Part shown: one piece after another, positions 6,748 to 17,062 of the stretch
Position numbering within the stretch: position 1 is the first letter of the stretch
Layout: each line of letters opens with the position of its first letter
NCBI RefSeq assembly: GCF_000621805.1
Contig: NZ_JHXH01000008.1
Span: 54,130 to 118,129, forward strand
DNA: 64,000 nucleotides
Source of the DNA: Ruminococcus sp. FC2018
GTDB lineage: Bacteria; Bacillota; Clostridia; Oscillospirales; Ruminococcaceae
Direction: 5' to 3'
Translations under genes and position numbers: made by a program
Notes under the pieces: model-generated
The model's database searches: none
What the model was told of the DNA's origin: nothing
The model's input: only the letters and a program-made list of their open reading frames with translations

Positions 6748-8439
6748 CTATTCAAGCAAAGCACGAATCTTCTTTGCAAGCAATTCTTTTCTCTTTTCAT
6801 AAAAATCTCCAAATGAGCAAAACTCCATAGATATTCCTTCCGGAATAATAGCTTGTTTTATGAAGTCTTCTTTCTGGCTTTCGTTTTTATCATTATAGTA
6901 ATCAATAAGTGGCATATCATTCTTACTTCCATTACTACTACCTTCAAGCAGCTGAAGATTTGGCAGACGATTTCTATTGCCTCTCCATTTTCTCCAATCC
7001 TCCATAGAAATAGAAATTGGTTTGTTTCCATCAAATCTATCATATGGATGAAGGTGATCTTGCTCGTACTTATAATTCCTATTAACCCAATCAAGGCTCA
7101 AATAATACAAAGCCTCCCCTGCAACTCTGCTTCCTTTTTCAGAGTTCAGAATATCTTCAATCTTTCCATCAGTAACTTTGAGTTCAGAAATTTGATCCAG
7201 CATATCTATTGTGATTTCATAGTCGTAGCTATTAATATTGCTTTTCATCTGCTGAAGCTTACTTGTCGTACCTGAACGGAAATAAGCAAATAGAATAGCC
7301 CTCATCAAATATGCTCTAATATCATCCAAGTTCTTTTCATAATCCTGATTATAGTATATCGAGTACAGAATTGGCAAAAGAACATTCCAACTACTTGAAA
7401 ATCTACTTACCTCTATTTTAAGATGCTTTAATACTGTTTCCAAACATTTCATTGCTTTTTTAAAACAATTCCAATTGTTCTTAAGCTCTTCTGCAATTTG
7501 TTTATTAATATTTGATTTTACAACATCGCCATAAAGCATAAGTGCTGAACGAATTATAAAATCCGAACCAAATCCATTATATGAATCCACAAGCAGTTTA
7601 CCAAATTCGGTCTTAGCGCTTGGCCAGTATACTTCAAGTACAGACATAGTTATCTCTGATTTTCTCAATGCCTTTCCACCGCTGTTGAATCTAACAAACA
7701 TTTCGAGTGCATCATCCTGGTTCATATTACGAATCTCAGTATATCTAATTAGTTTTTCCTTGTAAATCTTATTATATAATTTCAGCAGAATATTCCGAGC
7801 ATATTCCTTGCTGTCAGCTGGAACATTGATGATGGCAGTCTCTATTGCTTTCTCACGGGTTTCTTCGGACTGGTACTTTTCATCCAGTATATTTCTTATC
7901 TCAAATTGCGTCGGACTCAGTTTTCCTATCTTTTCACTAAATCTGATGTCATATTTTTTACTATTATATTCTTCTTCATCGACATCTATCTTATTCTTAT
8001 TCAATTCAATCAATAGTTTCGAGACAAGACCGCCAACAGTCTTTTTCCTCGCGTATTTTTGCCTGATATATGTATCTCCATATAACGAAAGATATAGTGA
8101 TGTCAGCCTTTGCTGACCGTCAAGTATAGCTGTGTCAGTATATTTAGTATCTATACTGGAAAGCTCATAATTAACGCTATCAGCCTGCTTTCTATTATCA
8201 AAAGTAACACTAGAAAGGAAATTACAGAAATAAGTATCCCATGTTACATTATTATCGTCGATATGCCAAAAAAGAAATGTAGATATTGGATAATCTAAAA
8301 GAATGGAATCCCAGAGTTTTTCAATCTGTTCCATGCTCCAAACATATTGTCTTTGAAAAGCCGGCATAACATATTTCCCACACTTTACATTTTGTAACGC
8401 TTCAAATATAGTTATGTTTTCATCGTTCAAATTACTCAT
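6748..8439 (-). CDS. GmrSD-type DUF262/DUF1524 nuclease
   Basis: 563 residues. The N-terminal DUF262 half contains MPAFQRQYVWSMEQIEKLWD and the ILDGQQRLTSLYLSLYG motif; the ParB/Srx-like fold uses NTP to recognise DNA. The C-terminal DUF1524 half contains YEQDHLHPYDRF and RNRLPNLQLLEG, an HNH-like nuclease with the DH..P and N residues in place. GmrSD enzymes cut phage DNA carrying modified cytosines; other family members act on other invader DNA. The gene is markedly AT-rich compared with its neighbours, which suggests separate transfer. The target modification cannot be predicted. Confidence 0.88.
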   Translation of the reverse strand: MSNLNDENITIFEALQNVKCGKYVMPAFQRQYVWSMEQIEKLWDSILLDYPISTFLFWHIDDNNVTWDTYFCNFLSSVTFDNRKQADSVNYELSSIDTKYTDTAILDGQQRLTSLYLSLYGDTYIRQKYARKKTVGGLVSKLLIELNKNKIDVDEEEYNSKKYDIRFSEKIGKLSPTQFEIRNILDEKYQSEETREKAIETAIINVPADSKEYARNILLKLYNKIYKEKLIRYTEIRNMNQDDALEMFVRFNSGGKALRKSEITMSVLEVYWPSAKTEFGKLLVDSYNGFGSDFIIRSALMLYGDVVKSNINKQIAEELKNNWNCFKKAMKCLETVLKHLKIEVSRFSSSWNVLLPILYSIYYNQDYEKNLDDIRAYLMRAILFAYFRSGTTSKLQQMKSNINSYDYEITIDMLDQISELKVTDGKIEDILNSEKGSRVAGEALYYLSLDWVNRNYKYEQDHLHPYDRFDGNKPISISMEDWRKWRGNRNRLPNLQLLEGSSNGSKNDMPLIDYYNDKNESQKEDFIKQAIIPEGISMEFCSFGDFYEKRKELLAKKIRALLE

Positions 8440-8522
8440 AGAATCCCCTCATTTCTTTAACATCTTTTTAGAGAATAGAATCAGTTCGTTTTATTAGTTC
8501 AGCGTCAATATTAATGATTATT

Positions 8523-11500
8523 TCAAGCAGTTACTTCATTATCTGCCCACAGTTCGCACTGCAGCATAACTGTTGTTACAGCATCGTCCATGCCCTCCGG
8601 CGGGTAGCGGTGATCCTTCAGTAACTTGCGTATCATCATACGCATTTTTGCTCTTGCACTGTCTCGCTTCTGCCAGTCGATAGTACGGTTTTTACGCAGC
8701 TTGTCAGCAAGTTCTTTGGTTATAGCTATAAGTTCTTCATTCTCATAAAAGTCCTTGATAGCCTGCGGTTTTGTCAGAGCATCGTAGAATGCAAGCTCAT
8801 CTGCGGACAGACCGAGTTCTTCGCCTGCTTCTTTAGCTTCTCTGATCTGCTTTGCAAGATTAAGCATCTCCTGAATAACTTCTTCATTGGTCAGCATGCC
8901 ATTGAGATAGCGATTCATGGCGTTCTGCATTATCTCGCTGAACTTCTCGGACTTAACAAGATTTGTGCGTTTATATATATGCACCTGTTCTGCAATCAAC
9001 CGTTTCAACAGTTCCACAGCGAGGTTCTTTTCCTTCATTTTGGAGATCTCCTCCAGAAATTTAGGATCAAACAATGAAAAATCGTGTGCTTTATCAGAAA
9101 ACAAATTGATAACACCATCGCTCTTTATGCTCTGCTTCAAAAGCTCATTGATCTTTGCATTAATTTCAGGCAGCGACAGCTTCTTACCGTTGCCTTGGTT
9201 AAGAATACGCATAAGCAAAACACGGACTGCTTCAAAGAAAGCGGCTTCTTCACGCTCATCTTCCTCAGTGATAGAGGAACAAAGTGAAAGTGCCTGTTTC
9301 AGTAGCAGTGCTTCTTTGGTGTAGCTTTCTCTGTCATCTGTTCTTTGCCTGTCCATAAGGAAGTTGACTGCACCGGTAATTATTCTTCCTGCTGTTAATT
9401 CATTACCGCCAAAGAATTTTGAATAATCATATCCGTGCAAAAGATCACGGCATACTGTCAGTTTCTCCTGGAATTTTGGATAAGCGACTTTTGCGATATC
9501 TGTGTTGCCGTAATTCTTCTTATCACGGACAGTATAATCATTCATTGCCTGCTTCAATGCACCTGCTATACCGACATAATCAACGACCAGTCCGCCCTCT
9601 TTGTCACGGAACACTCTGTTTACACGGGCGATAGCCTGCATCAGATTATATCCCATCATGGGCTTGTACACATACATTGTTGCAAGGGACGGCACATCAA
9701 ATCCCGTAAGCCACATATCGACCACGATTGCAATTTTCAGCGGACTGTCATTGTCCTTGAATTTCTTTGCGAGTTTCTCCTTGTGGCGTTTGTTGCCTAT
9801 GATTCCATGCCATTCTTCTGGATCTTTATTTGAAGCCGTCATTACCACAGCTACCTTTTCAGTCCATCCAGGACGCACTTCAAGAATACGCTTGTAAATT
9901 TTCATAGCAATGGCTCTTGAATACGCAACTATCATCGCTTTACCTGTAAGGAGATTCTCACGGTAATTCTCATAATGGTCAAGAATATCATCTACGAGAG
10001 ATTTGATAGTATCTTCGTGACCGAGGATAGCTTCCATTTGTCCAAGCTCACGCTTGCTTTTCTCTATTACATCAGCATCGGCATTTTGCGCCATAATATC
10101 ATATTCAGTATCAATAAGTCTGAGTGTTGTATCATCTAGTTTCAGCTTCATGACACGGCTTTCATAATAAACAGGACGAGTAGCACCGTCCTCTACAGCC
10201 TGTGTCATATCATAGATATCAATATAGTCACCGAACACCTCACGGGTATTTCTATCTTCCATAGCGATAGGCGTTCCCGTAAATCCGATATATGTAGCAT
10301 TCGGCAGAGTGTCACGGATAACACGAGCCGTGCCGATGACCTTACGGGCAACAAGTTCGCCGTCCTCATTCTTAGTCATCTTGATCTTTTCGGTAAGACC
10401 ATACTGACCTCTATGAGCTTCATCTGCCATAACAACAATGTTTCGCCGCTCCGAAAGAGCCTCGCCCGACTCTTCAAACTTCTGCATCGTTGTGAAGATG
10501 ATACCATTTGCTTTTCTTCCGTCGAGAAGCGTTTTCAGATGTTCACGACTCTCTGCATGGACAGGCTCTTGCCTAAGGAAATCCTTACACTTTGCGAATT
10601 GCGAATACAACTGATCATCAAGATCATTTCTATCAGTTATAACAACGATAGTTGGGCTTTCAAGTTCAAACTGCAGCAAGTGGGCATAGAACACCATTGA
10701 CAGCGACTTACCACTGCCCTGGGTGTGCCAGAACACACCGCCCTTACCATCGGTTACAGTTGCTTTCTTGGTTGACTCTATAGCCTTGCGGACAGCAAAA
10801 TACTGATGATAGCCTGCAAGTATCTTATAGCTTGTCAAGCCTTCATTTGAAAACAGAATAAAGTTTTTCAGTATGTCAAGCAGACGGTCTTTCGTAAAGA
10901 TACCCTCAAAGAAAGTATCAAACTGCGCATACTGCGTGTTCTCATAACTGCCGTCCTTGGTTTTCCATTCCATATAGCGATCTTCGCCTGAAGTTATCGT
11001 GCCAGCACGGCTTTCAGACAAATCGCTCATAACACATATAGCATTGTAAATAAACATGGACGGAATAGCGTGCATATAGTTTCTGATCTGAGTATATGCT
11101 TCCGAAGCGTCAGTCTCCTCACGGGACGGAGATTTCAGCTCCATAAGTACTACAGGCAGACCATTGATGAACAGCAAAACATCAGGGCGCTTCTCGTCGT
11201 TCTCAACGAAAGTCCACTGATTCGCCACAATAAAAGAATTGTTGTCCGTGTTTGCATAGTCCACAAGATAGCAAAGCGCAGAACGCTCCTCGCCTTTCTC
11301 GGTATATCTAACCTCAATGCCATTCTGGAGATAATCCATGAATACAGCGTTCTTCTGCACAAGCTCGCCGTTTTCAAAGCTCTGGAGCTTAAATAGTGCA
11401 TCGCTAATCGCATCATCGGGGAGCGCGGGATTTAGCCGATAAAGTGCCGCCGTAAGCTCGTCCATATACAGCGGTGTCTTATAGTCACGGTCAATCGCCG

Positions 11501-11579
11501 GACCGTAGGCGTGGGTGTAGCCCATTTCCTCGAATAGCTGTATGATTGCGTTTTCATAACTCGCTTCGGTATATGACAT
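8523..11579 (-). CDS. hsdR: Type I restriction enzyme, motor and nuclease subunit HsdR
   Basis: 1018 residues. An N-terminal nuclease domain has the PD-ExK-type segment GLPVVLMELKSPSREETD. A superfamily 2 helicase core follows, with Walker A TQGSGKSLSMVF, DEAH box VMADEAHRGQYG, FTGTPI and a later VDMWLTGFD and ARVNRVFRDK motif, then a long helical C-terminus. HsdR translocates DNA from unmethylated HsdS sites and cuts at a distance. It is the last gene of the leftward operon hsdM-hsdS-X-Y-hsdR and starts 12 bp after gene Y. Length and motifs are normal, so it is probably active. Confidence 0.95.
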   Translation of the reverse strand: MSYTEASYENAIIQLFEEMGYTHAYGPAIDRDYKTPLYMDELTAALYRLNPALPDDAISDALFKLQSFENGELVQKNAVFMDYLQNGIEVRYTEKGEERSALCYLVDYANTDNNSFIVANQWTFVENDEKRPDVLLFINGLPVVLMELKSPSREETDASEAYTQIRNYMHAIPSMFIYNAICVMSDLSESRAGTITSGEDRYMEWKTKDGSYENTQYAQFDTFFEGIFTKDRLLDILKNFILFSNEGLTSYKILAGYHQYFAVRKAIESTKKATVTDGKGGVFWHTQGSGKSLSMVFYAHLLQFELESPTIVVITDRNDLDDQLYSQFAKCKDFLRQEPVHAESREHLKTLLDGRKANGIIFTTMQKFEESGEALSERRNIVVMADEAHRGQYGLTEKIKMTKNEDGELVARKVIGTARVIRDTLPNATYIGFTGTPIAMEDRNTREVFGDYIDIYDMTQAVEDGATRPVYYESRVMKLKLDDTTLRLIDTEYDIMAQNADADVIEKSKRELGQMEAILGHEDTIKSLVDDILDHYENYRENLLTGKAMIVAYSRAIAMKIYKRILEVRPGWTEKVAVVMTASNKDPEEWHGIIGNKRHKEKLAKKFKDNDSPLKIAIVVDMWLTGFDVPSLATMYVYKPMMGYNLMQAIARVNRVFRDKEGGLVVDYVGIAGALKQAMNDYTVRDKKNYGNTDIAKVAYPKFQEKLTVCRDLLHGYDYSKFFGGNELTAGRIITGAVNFLMDRQRTDDRESYTKEALLLKQALSLCSSITEEDEREEAAFFEAVRVLLMRILNQGNGKKLSLPEINAKINELLKQSIKSDGVINLFSDKAHDFSLFDPKFLEEISKMKEKNLAVELLKRLIAEQVHIYKRTNLVKSEKFSEIMQNAMNRYLNGMLTNEEVIQEMLNLAKQIREAKEAGEELGLSADELAFYDALTKPQAIKDFYENEELIAITKELADKLRKNRTIDWQKRDSARAKMRMMIRKLLKDHRYPPEGMDDAVTTVMLQCELWADNEVTA

Positions 11580-11591
11580 ATTATCAGCTCC

Positions 11592-13055
11592 TTATTGTAG
11601 AAAGTAATTATCTATATCAGAAACAGAAGTAAGAATACTGTCCTCCTGTACCCCTACTATTCGTGCAAGCTCTATTGAACCAGAAAAAGCTTCTTTATAA
11701 TCTATTGCAAATGCGTTCTCCATAACAGAGAAGAACTCTTTGTAAAGTTTCATCAATTCGCTAATATGATTAGAAAACTCCTGATTCAGATTATACTCCA
11801 ATTTGCTTATTTCACTTAGGTATTGCAGAATCAAGGTGCTTTGCTCTATATGTATATCCTTGACCGCATTATAAACCATCAAACCGACGGTGTTCCCTAT
11901 TACTGCGCCAATTACAGGGATAGGGATAACAGCCTGTCCTATAGTAGAGGAAATAGTGCACACTGATGCTTCAACACAAAGCAATTCTGCATTTCTGACA
12001 AACTCCTGCTTGGATACTCTTCCAGAGTGCAACATGTAAATCTGTTGAGCTATGCCAAACGAAACAGTAACTAAAGAATTTGCAACTATAGCTGATGACG
12101 GCGTATAATTTGTCAATTCATAAATGCTTATACCACGAACTGCTCCTAATACCGTTCCTTTGGTGGTTGATTTTACGATATCCGCCCAATCATCGCCAGT
12201 GAAGTCTCTTATGGATTTACCCGATTTTATCCTTTTTGCAATTTCTGAAACAAGCGATGTTCCACCTTCAATTGCTGCTGAAACTGCTCCGACCTTTAGT
12301 CCTTCTTTTAATTTTGGTTTGCTTTTATTGTATTCTTTTTCTCTGATAGTTCTATCAGTTTCTTTTATGGCATTTTTCTCTTTTTCAATGGTCTTATTGA
12401 TTTGATTGGCTTGCACCTCATCATACGATAAAACCGATGGTTCTATATCAGACAGCTTGATTTTTCCGCTGTCAAAGAAATCATGGACTTCTTTCCACTG
12501 TCTCAAAGAAAAATCTCCTGTAGATGTAGATAGTTTATTCGCCTGTTCTTTGGGGACAGATAAGAGGTACTTGATCTTTTCGTAATGATCTTTAGGGATC
12601 TGATACTTACCGCCTTCATTCAGGAAGAACGGATATGTATCATAGTGCTTTTTTATTGCTTGAAGAGATAAATGGTTTCCCGAGTTTACGAATTTTTGTT
12701 GGATCGGTATCCCATCGCGCAAAATATCAGCCGGGCCATTATCATTTATCCATTTACATGACGGATTATTGCCCACAATTTCGTTTCGTGCATTTTCAAC
12801 ACCACATTCGGCAACCTCAGCAATAAAACCATGTTGTCCTTTAATGCCGCCACGATTAGTTATTATTATTTTCTTATTAATAGTTGAAATAGTATCTTCT
12901 AATGATTTTATGGCATTCTCCAGATTAGTATCCTGCATAGCAACACTGCAAAGATATCCGTTGATTCTTTGTTGGTTCAAATAGTTTATCCATGAAGCCT
13001 CTGCTACCGCTTGGCTACTGCCAATAAATCTGTGGTTTTCGTTTCCTTTTTTCAT
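11592..13055 (-). CDS. Gene Y of the restriction operon: possible nuclease fold plus hydrophobic domain
   Basis: 487 residues from ATG 13055, with AAGGTG upstream. The N-terminal region has GPADILRDGIPIQQKFVNSG (about residues 108-127), in which Asp110, Asp114 and QQK121 resemble a PD-(D/E)XK active site; this is a weak inference. A charged linker (about 225-265) is followed by a mostly hydrophobic Gly/Ala/Ser-rich stretch (about 265-400) that could enter membranes, then a helical C-terminus. Its 5' end overlaps gene X by about 10 bp. It is not a known HsdRMS subunit. I infer that X and Y form a two-gene defence module carried inside the restriction operon. Confidence 0.75.
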   Translation of the reverse strand: MKKGNENHRFIGSSQAVAEASWINYLNQQRINGYLCSVAMQDTNLENAIKSLEDTISTINKKIIITNRGGIKGQHGFIAEVAECGVENARNEIVGNNPSCKWINDNGPADILRDGIPIQQKFVNSGNHLSLQAIKKHYDTYPFFLNEGGKYQIPKDHYEKIKYLLSVPKEQANKLSTSTGDFSLRQWKEVHDFFDSGKIKLSDIEPSVLSYDEVQANQINKTIEKEKNAIKETDRTIREKEYNKSKPKLKEGLKVGAVSAAIEGGTSLVSEIAKRIKSGKSIRDFTGDDWADIVKSTTKGTVLGAVRGISIYELTNYTPSSAIVANSLVTVSFGIAQQIYMLHSGRVSKQEFVRNAELLCVEASVCTISSTIGQAVIPIPVIGAVIGNTVGLMVYNAVKDIHIEQSTLILQYLSEISKLEYNLNQEFSNHISELMKLYKEFFSVMENAFAIDYKEAFSGSIELARIVGVQEDSILTSVSDIDNYFLQ

Positions 13056-13066
13056 AACAGAACACC

Positions 13067-14320
13067 TTATTCTGAGAGAATCCTGCAAAGCAAAGCTGAC
13101 AACGACTTTGTATCATTTACTAATGTACCTAATGATATCTTTTGTTCCTCACTCAGCGCGTTGTAATCACATGCAAACAAATTACTATTGTCCGATAGTT
13201 TTTCATTCACAAGCGCATTGAGAGCCTCTGTTTGAGAGTGTAATAACTCCACATCAGATTGCAGCTCTTTCAACGAATGCGTGATGTTAATTATTCTTTC
13301 TATCTCTTGCTTTTTACTCTCTTGAATCTTTTTCTTTTTTCTCCAAAAATGCAGAAGTGCAGATAAACCTGAAATGCCTGCTATTCCAAGTCCGATTGGA
13401 CCTGCCAAAGCCAGCAATGCGTGTCCAGCAGCAACGCCTCCGCCGCCGGCAGCAACAGCTCCACCACCGAGCCAAGCTAGCGCCGCATTAGTTGCCGCAG
13501 CACCACTTAATGTTGATATGGCTGTTCCTGTAGATGCAGTTCCAAAAGTAGTAGCAACCCACATTGCGACAGATGGTGCGGCACCAGCAAATACTGCTCC
13601 AGCTGCAACTCCGGCACCTGCTCCTATAGCAGTGTTCCTCAACTTTTTGTGTTCTTCTGTGGCAAAATCAATTGCGTTTTTAAATAATTCTTTATTCGTA
13701 GATATTTCTATAAAATCAGTATCAAAGTCTTTGGGATGCTCGGCAATGCTATTGATTAATTCCGTCACTTTGTTTATAGTTTCAACTGATGTCTGCCTTA
13801 TTGATAATAACTTTTCACCTGACTGATTAAACGAACTATAAAGCTCATCATATTCATCACTTACTCTTTGGAGCCTCTTATCCAATGCTTTTTCAGGATA
13901 CACCAAATCTTCTACACAATCCAAGTAATTGAGTATTCTTTTTTCTTCTTTTGTTAATTTCAATTGCTTACTATTACAAAAGTCTATATAGCTTTCAATT
14001 TTATATTTGTCTTTTTCAAAATTTCGTTTAATACTCCTCGAATTATAAATCTTAGAAGCCCTTGCTTTAATCTTATCAACTCTTTTCCCGACTCTCTTAA
14101 AGAAAGTATCCTCTTTTTTATGATCATTAAGAATATCTTGCTGTTGCTTAAGGTAATGACCTATTTCATTCAAAGAATCAATCTGCGGCTGGAGCATCTT
14201 TCGTTTAAAGAATCGTATAATGCCCCAAAGCAAGTACATTCTGTTAGTGAGTTTCCAATACAGAATAATCAATAAAGCTATTCCAACTATCACTGATAGT
14301 ATTATAATTGCAATATTCAT
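13067..14320 (-). CDS. Gene X of the restriction operon: TM-anchored protein with Gly/Ala-rich hydrophobic domain
   Basis: 417 residues from ATG 14320, with AGGAGATAAT immediately upstream. An N-terminal membrane helix (residues 2-22) is followed by a long helical, charged region. Residues about 231-325 are extremely Gly/Ala-rich and hydrophobic (GAGAGVAAGAVFAGAAPSVA, LAWLGGGAVAAGGGG). A basic KKKK patch and a final coiled-coil-like helix follow. Glycine-rich hydrophobic domains of this kind are seen in membrane-acting effector proteins, but no family is recognised. It lies 42 bp after hsdS and overlaps gene Y, so it is co-expressed with the restriction enzyme. Confidence 0.75.
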   Translation of the reverse strand: MNIAIIILSVIVGIALLIILYWKLTNRMYLLWGIIRFFKRKMLQPQIDSLNEIGHYLKQQQDILNDHKKEDTFFKRVGKRVDKIKARASKIYNSRSIKRNFEKDKYKIESYIDFCNSKQLKLTKEEKRILNYLDCVEDLVYPEKALDKRLQRVSDEYDELYSSFNQSGEKLLSIRQTSVETINKVTELINSIAEHPKDFDTDFIEISTNKELFKNAIDFATEEHKKLRNTAIGAGAGVAAGAVFAGAAPSVAMWVATTFGTASTGTAISTLSGAAATNAALAWLGGGAVAAGGGGVAAGHALLALAGPIGLGIAGISGLSALLHFWRKKKKIQESKKQEIERIINITHSLKELQSDVELLHSQTEALNALVNEKLSDNSNLFACDYNALSEEQKISLGTLVNDTKSLSALLCRILSE

Positions 14321-14362
14321 ATTATCTCCTAACAAAAATGAAAATTTACGCTTGCAGGCAGC

Positions 14363-15529
14363 TTAAATCCTGACCGCCGACACGTCAATCTCGCCGTTCA
14401 TCAGTTTCGGCAGGAGTGTGTCACGAAGGGCGGCAAGGCGTTGGTTTTCAGCGTTATTTAATCTATACTGAATTTTTATTGGTGTTATTATACTTGAATA
14501 AAGCATAGCATCTTCCCTTGACGGAATTTCAATTTCAAATTTTTGTAGTGAGTCTACAGTTATCTGTGGCTGAGCAGACCCTGTGTTTAGAATTTTCATA
14601 TCAGTATTTTTTAGAAGCCTATATAAATAATCTTCAAATGCTGAATCGTTTGGTGTTATCGCAATTGACAAGTTAGTCAAATAGCAATTTGATGGTGTAT
14701 ATTTAATATCACCACACCCTCCAACGCCTCTTGCGACAACTATGATTTGTGGTTCATCAAACATCTTTTCAGGATAATAGCCTACAATCTGATAGCCACT
14801 AAATAATGGGTATCCTTCTACTGATATTTTATCCTTTTTAGGCATCTTACCATATTTAAAAGTAGCTATATCACCAAACCTTACAGTTTGAAGGTTGTTA
14901 TTCCCGAAATGAGCCTTGAAAAGAGCCTGCGCCTGCTGCTCTAAATTTTCATTTATCGCAGTATTTTGAGCGATTTTTAGCTCAATAGCATCGAGTAACG
15001 AAGCAATCTTATTCTGCACTTCAATGGGTGGAACGGGAACAAGCATATCTTTAAAATTAGTTTTATTGAATTTCGGCTGGGCACTTCCGGTTACAATAGA
15101 TTTAAGCATTTTCTGTCCATAATGCCCTTTAAACCAATGATAATAAAAGCTATCGTTACCATTAAACTGTACCATAATTGCGTTTGGTGCTAAGCTCATC
15201 TTATATTTTAACACGGGGCAACGAAATACAGTACCAACATTTGCTCCAACATTAGAAATAATTATTTCACCGCCAAACAGCTTGCTTTTTGAAAGGAACT
15301 CATATGCGTGTTCGTCTATGAAAACAAAATCTCCTTTGAAATCATTATTATAATCGACCAATCTTATTAACACTGCAATATCTTCTTCCGAACGATATGT
15401 AACATTCTCTGCCAGTGAAGCGAAACTTCCATTAGCAACATAGTCTGTCACAACTTTTGCTATATCCTTAATTTTGGCAATTCCCCATGTATCAGGCATC
15501 TTTCCAAGTGGTGTATCTTTATATGTCAT
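14363..15529 (-). CDS. hsdS: Type I restriction specificity subunit HsdS
   Basis: 388 residues with two target-recognition domains separated by conserved helical spacers. The first spacer holds PPIEVQNKIASLLDAIELKI and the end holds LNNAENQRLAALRDTLLPKL. These spacers set the distance between the two half-sites bound. ATG 15529 overlaps the hsdM stop by 11 bp, which indicates translational coupling; the longer upstream extension lies inside hsdM and is rejected. Target sequences cannot be predicted. No invertible hsdS copies were seen nearby, so phase variation by inversion is unlikely within this window. Confidence 0.93.
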   Translation of the reverse strand: MTYKDTPLGKMPDTWGIAKIKDIAKVVTDYVANGSFASLAENVTYRSEEDIAVLIRLVDYNNDFKGDFVFIDEHAYEFLSKSKLFGGEIIISNVGANVGTVFRCPVLKYKMSLAPNAIMVQFNGNDSFYYHWFKGHYGQKMLKSIVTGSAQPKFNKTNFKDMLVPVPPIEVQNKIASLLDAIELKIAQNTAINENLEQQAQALFKAHFGNNNLQTVRFGDIATFKYGKMPKKDKISVEGYPLFSGYQIVGYYPEKMFDEPQIIVVARGVGGCGDIKYTPSNCYLTNLSIAITPNDSAFEDYLYRLLKNTDMKILNTGSAQPQITVDSLQKFEIEIPSREDAMLYSSIITPIKIQYRLNNAENQRLAALRDTLLPKLMNGEIDVSAVRI

Positions 15530-17024
15530 ACCCAATTGCCCCCAGCTTCTCCCTGATCTCGTTTTCAAGCTCATGGGACTTCTTGAACATATCCGACAGC
15601 TCCGAAGTCAGGCGCTTCATCTTCTCCTCGAACGGCTCGCCGTCATCTTCCTGTTCCTCAATGCCGACATAGCGGCCTGGCGTGAGAATATAGTCCTGTG
15701 CAGCGATAGCCTGAATGTCAGCCACCGCACAGAAGCCCTTGACTTCCTCTAATGTGCCGTCCTGGAATGCCTTGAATGTATCAGCGAGCTTCTGAATGTC
15801 CTCGTCCGTGAAGTCACGGTGCTTGCGGTCAACCATATATCCCATTTTTCGGGCATCAATGAACAGCGTTTTGCCTTTCTGCTTCTTGCCCTTTGTGATG
15901 AACCACAGCGTTACGGGAATCGTAACAGAGTAGAAAAGCTGTGTCGGCATTGCCACAATACCCTCAACAAGGTCGTCTTCAATAATACGCTTTCTTATCT
16001 CTCCCTCACCGCTGGACTGCGTAGACAGCGCACCGTTCGCAAGCACCAGACCGATCTTGCCATTCGGTGCAAGGTGGTGTATCATGTGCTGAATCCACGC
16101 ATAGTTAGCATTTCCGGCAGGCGGTACACCATATTTCCAACGAATATCGTCTTTGAGCTTGTCCTGTCCCCAGTTGGAGAGGTTGAACGGCGGATTTGCC
16201 ATGATAAAGTCGGCTTTCAGCGTCTTGTGCAGATCGTTGAAGAACGTATCAGCGTGATACTGTCCGAAGTCCGCATCAATGCCACGAATAGCCATATTCA
16301 TCTTAGCCATTTTCCAAGTATCGGCATTGGACTCCTGTCCGTAAACAGAGATATTGCCCCTGTTTCCGCTGTGAGCCTGTATAAATTTTGCACTCTGTAC
16401 GAACATACCGCCCGAACCGCAACATGGATCGTATACACGGCAGTTCTCAAACGGACGAAGTATCTCAACAAGGGTACGCACCACGCTTGACGGAGTATAG
16501 AACTCACCGCCCTTTACACCCTCATAGGCGGCGAACTGAGCGATACAGTATTCATAGGTGCGACCGAGCAGATCCTTGCTGTCCTCAGTATCGGTCATAT
16601 CCATGTTAGTAAACAGATCGACCACATCACCGAGAACACGCTTGTCCAAGTCGGGGCTTGCATAGTTTTTCGGCAGGACATTCTTCAAGGTCTTGTTCTC
16701 GTCCTCGATAGCCCTCATTGCATCATCAATGACCGAGCCGATCTCAGGAGTGTGAGCCGCAGCGGACACCACAGACCAACGAGCCTTTTCAGGCACGAAG
16801 AAGATATTATCCATGAGATATGCGTCAGGCTCGTCCTCAAAGCCGTCACCCTCAGCCACAAGCTCGTTATAGCGCTTCTCAAAAGCACTCGATATGTAAC
16901 GCAGGAAGATTAGTCCTACGATAACTTTTCTGTATTCGGCAGCCGGAATATGCCCCCACAACACGCACGCAGCGTCCCAGATCTGCTTTTCAAAACCAAT
17001 ATTGGCGGTATTCTTTTCAGCCAT
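15519..17024 (-). CDS. hsdM: Type I DNA N6-adenine methyltransferase HsdM
   Basis: 501 residues from ATG 17024, preceded by GAGGTAAAAAC. The SAM-binding motif is VYDPCCGSGGMFVQS and the catalytic motif is FIMANPPFNLSNWG, typical of N6-adenine methylases. An N-terminal helical domain (FEKQIWDAACVLWG) and a C-terminal HsdS-contacting helix are present. With HsdS it methylates the host's recognition sites; with HsdR it forms the full restriction complex. It is the first gene of the operon behind the promoter at 17063-17091. Confidence 0.95.
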   Translation of the reverse strand: MAEKNTANIGFEKQIWDAACVLWGHIPAAEYRKVIVGLIFLRYISSAFEKRYNELVAEGDGFEDEPDAYLMDNIFFVPEKARWSVVSAAAHTPEIGSVIDDAMRAIEDENKTLKNVLPKNYASPDLDKRVLGDVVDLFTNMDMTDTEDSKDLLGRTYEYCIAQFAAYEGVKGGEFYTPSSVVRTLVEILRPFENCRVYDPCCGSGGMFVQSAKFIQAHSGNRGNISVYGQESNADTWKMAKMNMAIRGIDADFGQYHADTFFNDLHKTLKADFIMANPPFNLSNWGQDKLKDDIRWKYGVPPAGNANYAWIQHMIHHLAPNGKIGLVLANGALSTQSSGEGEIRKRIIEDDLVEGIVAMPTQLFYSVTIPVTLWFITKGKKQKGKTLFIDARKMGYMVDRKHRDFTDEDIQKLADTFKAFQDGTLEEVKGFCAVADIQAIAAQDYILTPGRYVGIEEQEDDGEPFEEKMKRLTSELSDMFKKSHELENEIREKLGAIGYDI

Positions 17025-17062
17025 GTTTTTACCTCTTTTCAAAAGATATAATAACCCGTTCA

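Noticed and set aside
14363..15529. Phase-variable hsdS inversion system
   Set aside because: There is no second hsdS copy or inverted repeat with a recombinase near hsdS in this window.
15819..16490. Rightward ORF of 223 residues opposite hsdM
   Set aside because: It is antisense to HsdM motifs (NPPF and SAM-binding), and so a shadow.
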